A DNA stretch of 64,000 bases from Toxonevra muliebris (taxonomy: Eukaryota; Arthropoda; Insecta; Diptera; Pallopteridae), in contig OY829329.1 of the NCBI GenBank assembly GCA_963691655.1, positions 12,476,708 to 12,540,707 on the forward strand. The letters run 5' to 3'. How positions within the stretch are numbered: the first letter of the stretch is position 1; the number at the start of each line of letters is the position of its first letter. The position numbers were made by a program, and so were the translations under genes. Positions 61,331-64,000 of the stretch are shown piece after piece. A model generated the notes under the pieces. It made no database searches. It was not told the DNA's origin and saw only the letters and a list, made by a program, of their open reading frames with translations.

Positions 61331-61485
61331 CCAATCATATTTTGCTCTCTTTTACAAGCGTCTGTAAACTATGAACTGACCAATCAACGATGCTGATTTC
61401 TCTTTAGTTCTGTGTGAGTAAAAATAATCTTAATTGACCAATCAGCGACGCTGATTTCTCTCTAACTCTGTGAGAGTGAAATCTG
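61331..61485 (+). promoter_or_regulatory. Three CCAATCA boxes, two in a 58-bp tandem duplication
   Basis: CCAATCA occurs at 61331-61337, 61380-61386 and 61438-61444. The last two lie in direct repeats (GACCAATCA-CGA-GCTGATT, then TCTCT, then ACTCTGTG-GAGT). The boxes match the NF-Y consensus. There is no nearby gene start, so function is unproven and the repeats could be incidental. Confidence 0.35.
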
Positions 61486-61489
61486 CATC

Positions 61490-63410
61490 GCAGTTCACAT
61501 AAATAGTTACACCAAGTATGTGGTGATTTCTCAGCTAAAAAAATCAATTTCTTCAGATTAAAAGAACGCAGACAAGTTATTAATTTATTGGTATATTTAT
61601 AGGAAATAAATAAATCTTTATTAATTGCATCATGATTGCAATTACTAGCATGTTTTATTATCATTTCAGATTATAAAAATAGTTTAAAGCAATAATAAAA
61701 TTTAAATGTTTTTATTACAAAAATAAAAAAAAAAAAAATTGCATAGTAATTTTTCATCTTTATTGTTGAACACGTGATACAAAAAAAAAATGTTGCATAA
61801 ATTATAATTTTAATCTCAATTTGATATGTAATATAAACATAAAAACGTTTTATTAAGTTAGTAGTTATATTGTCGTTCGAGATTATTTACAGATTTATGA
61901 ATGTTTAATGTAAATTAAAAGCATATAAAAAGAATTAATTATAAAAAAAAAAAACTTAGTTATTTTGTGTTTACATACATAAATAAAAACTCAAGGGAAA
62001 AAAAAACATAAATCATTTTGTAACATATGACAGCAATTTTAAAGACTTTTACGCTGTATCAATTAGCTTAATAGAGAGAATATCACGGCAATTCCGCAAT
62101 ATTGTGTTTTTTTTTAATGCGCGAGCACAAAATATTACAGTAAATTGAGAGACTTTTACGCTCTTTGTGAACCCAACTTAATATTAATAACATTTGTAAA
62201 ACAATTGAGCGCACATCATGGCATATTTCGCTCTCTTTGTATGAGAGCAAATATTAACTTTTTTGAAACATATTGAGTTAATTAATATTGAGAAAGTTTT
62301 ACTCTCTGGGGGAATTTGTCTCTCTTCAAAACCAAATTTAGTGGGAATTAAACTAGGAAGAAAAAATTTGCATAAATATTTGATTTATTTACAAATTGAG
62401 AACCAACCGAAAAAAACTCACAATCCGGACATAATTGTGATCAAAACAGTATGCATTTCCTGCCATTATCATGAATATGATGAATATTAACTCTTTTTCT
62501 AAAGAACTAAGTTAACTTTCCTTCAACTTGTGCTGCTAACACTTAACAGCTTAAGCGCTTTCTGTTTTGCTAAAATTTTGCCAATTTTAGTAGGTATTTC
62601 ATTGCTATACATTTTTCTTCACATAAATTGAAAACAAAAACTCTTCAATATTTCAACTGCTGTTGCTACTATCCGTATTAAACTTCAGAGACTATCAACT
62701 ACTTCCCCATACTATTTTTGTAGGAAAACAAAAGATTTAACCAAAAGTGCTACATTTTGATTAATGATGCCGCTACTGTTGACGTGCTTCTTAAGTTATT
62801 TTTCTGCTTCATCTTTTTCACCTTCTCTTCATTAGCTGTTCAGTGTGTTTCTTTATTTATTTCCATTTTATTTTGAATTTATTATTTTTTTGGTTATTAA
62901 TTTATTTGATTTCGTGTTCAGCTTAATTTGGTCACATGTATACAAACAACAATTGGCAAACAAACAAAAAAATACAAGGAAAAAAGCATAAGCATTAAGT
63001 GTGTGGTAGTTTTTAACCATTTTTGTTTTTCAGTTTTTTTTGTAATCTTAAACAAAAATTGTATAGATTTTTCAGCTATTTTTCAAATCGTGGTCAGTAG
63101 AACTTTGAAATTGTAATTTGTTTTTGAATTTTTTTTTTTTGGGTATGGTTCTTATGCTATTAAACTCATTTATCTCTTATTTTTTGCTATAGGTACGAGC
63201 ACATGTTATGTTGGGAATGCACGTTTGTGTATAACAAGAACTTAAAACGTGTAGCTTAAAGCTTAAATTATTTATTTTACTTGACTAGTTTCGAAGTTAT
63301 TTCTATTTATTTATTATGTTTTTTATGCAAGAACAGAAGGAGTGTACTCATGTATATGGCAGGCAGTGTAATTTTGAGTGCATAATGAGAGTATGTTAAC
63401 TAGGGAAGCA
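61490..63410. other. AT-rich non-coding DNA
   Basis: No gene was found. Scattered GAGAG/CTCTC words lie at 62072-62080, 62143-62165, 62230-62248 and 62300-62325. Otherwise this is plain A/T-rich sequence. Confidence 0.5.
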
Positions 63411-63414
63411 TAAG

Positions 63415-63440
63415 AATATGAGAGAGCGAAAGAGAGGAAG
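63415..63440 (+). promoter_or_regulatory. GAGA cluster
   Basis: GAGAGAGCGAAAGAGAGG is a typical binding stretch for the fly GAGA factor. It lies about 100 bp upstream of the candidate first exon. Confidence 0.4.
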
Positions 63441-63527
63441 TAGTGATAGATTATGATATGATAGTGATTAAGGTGAGATACTAAAATTTGTGACACAGAA
63501 TAGCAGCTGTTAGGTGCAGTAGCGTTT

Positions 63528-63575
63528 GTCGTTAGTTGAGCGTGTGCGGTGTCTCAAGTTCGAAACGCGCACAAG
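63528..63575 (+). other. Possible 5' untranslated first exon
   Basis: The short block TTGTCGTTAGTTGAGCGTG onward is clearly richer in G+C than its surroundings. It contains TTCGAAACGCGCA and ends ACAAG|GTAAAC, a good match to a fly splice donor (GT at 63576-63577). TTAGTT at 63532-63537 is a weak Initiator-like word. With the GAGA cluster upstream it looks like the promoter and first exon of a plus-strand gene continuing beyond the window. No TATA box and no coding sequence are present. This is a prediction only. Confidence 0.3.
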
Positions 63576-63629
63576 GTAAACTAAAAGAAAAAATAATGAA
63601 AAACGAAACTTTTGTTAGAAACAGAAAAT

Positions 63630-63860
63630 GAAGTCGAATGGTTTTTTCATATATTTTTTTCGTTTAAATATATATAAAAAACTGTTATTTTGACCGAAAA
63701 AATAAAATTTAAAAAATAACGGTTATTTTGACCAAAAAAAATTAAGGTCGAAAATAAAAATCTTTGAAAAAATCATCATAATTTGACAGATAAAAATTCA
63801 AACCAAAAAATAACGGTTATTTTGACCGAAAAAAAAATTTTGTTAGAAATAGAAAATGAA
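63630..63860 (+). repeat. Interspersed family R5, copy 4
   Basis: Contains TTTTTTTCGTTTAAATATAT, AATAACGGTTATTTTGACC (twice) and TCGAAAATAAAAATCTTTG. It lies just downstream of the candidate splice donor, that is, in the putative first intron. Confidence 0.7.
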
Positions 63861-64000
63861 GTCGAATTGTTTCTTTGTTTTTCATATTTTGTTTTGTTTA
63901 AATATAAGTCAAAATTAAGTTAAAGCTTAAGAATCTTGTTAACATAAGTCACCATTGATTACAAGGTCAAAACAAAAACCAAAGTAAAAGAATAAATAAA

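Noticed and set aside
1..64000. CRISPR-like arrays
   Set aside because: The tandem arrays have no alternating constant repeats and unique spacers, and the DNA is clearly eukaryotic.

Overview
The window looks like 64 kb of non-coding DNA from a higher fly (Diptera, probably Brachycera). The reasons are a strongly AT-rich background, abundant (CAA)n/(GTT)n runs, many long poly-A/poly-T tracts, TGTCA/TGACA-rich intergenic sequence, GAGA motifs, and insect-type transposons. I cannot name the species. No host protein-coding gene is visible: almost all open frames are under 100 codons and have no recognisable domain. The exceptions are a broken transposase and frames inside a short-period repeat. 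The window is best read as a gene desert or part of a very long intron, with one candidate 5' exon at the extreme right edge.

Three mobile elements can be delimited by their ends and target-site duplications. A 1,295-bp Tc1/mariner element (40085-41379) has 28-bp inverted ends and a DD37E transposase broken by one frameshift. It sits in a dispersed repeat whose other copy, near 1.5 kb, preserves the uninserted TA site. A 312-bp tRNA-derived SINE lies on the minus strand (46593-46904), flanked by identical 12-bp target duplications. A 173-bp pogo-like MITE (16850-17022) is flanked by TA, and a decayed relative lies at 5801-5968. A stop-containing N-terminal fragment of a second Tc1/mariner-type transposase lies at 41838-42125.

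The rest is dominated by local, mostly degenerate repeat arrays. From left to right: a 190-240-bp array (about 2.0-3.4 kb); a C-rich 89-bp duplication (6.65 kb); a 280-bp triplication (15.4-16.2 kb); a GACCAGACCAAA minisatellite with no T on the plus strand (19.16-19.83 kb); a 14-bp array (21.7-23.8 kb); a 122-bp satellite present in opposite orientations at 27.1 and 42.3-43.0 kb; degenerate arrays at 28.3-31.0 and 33.9-35.6 kb; a 544-bp near-symmetric inverted repeat flanked by TTAA (37023-37566); an array at 45.4-46.5 kb that hosts the SINE; a 62-bp array at 50.6-51.0 kb; and an interspersed family found four times between 53.6 and 63.9 kb.

Possible regulatory sequence is sparse and tentative. 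It comprises a TGACAGCTGTCA palindrome in a locally GC-richer island (33.3 kb), three CCAATCA boxes at 61.33-61.44 kb, and a GAGA cluster followed by a possible short first exon ending in AAG|GTAAA at 63575. No CRISPR array, rRNA or functional tRNA was seen. I found no convincing new multi-gene system. The most unusual structures are the TTAA-flanked hairpin, which shares a module with the 122-bp satellite, and the T-free minisatellite.
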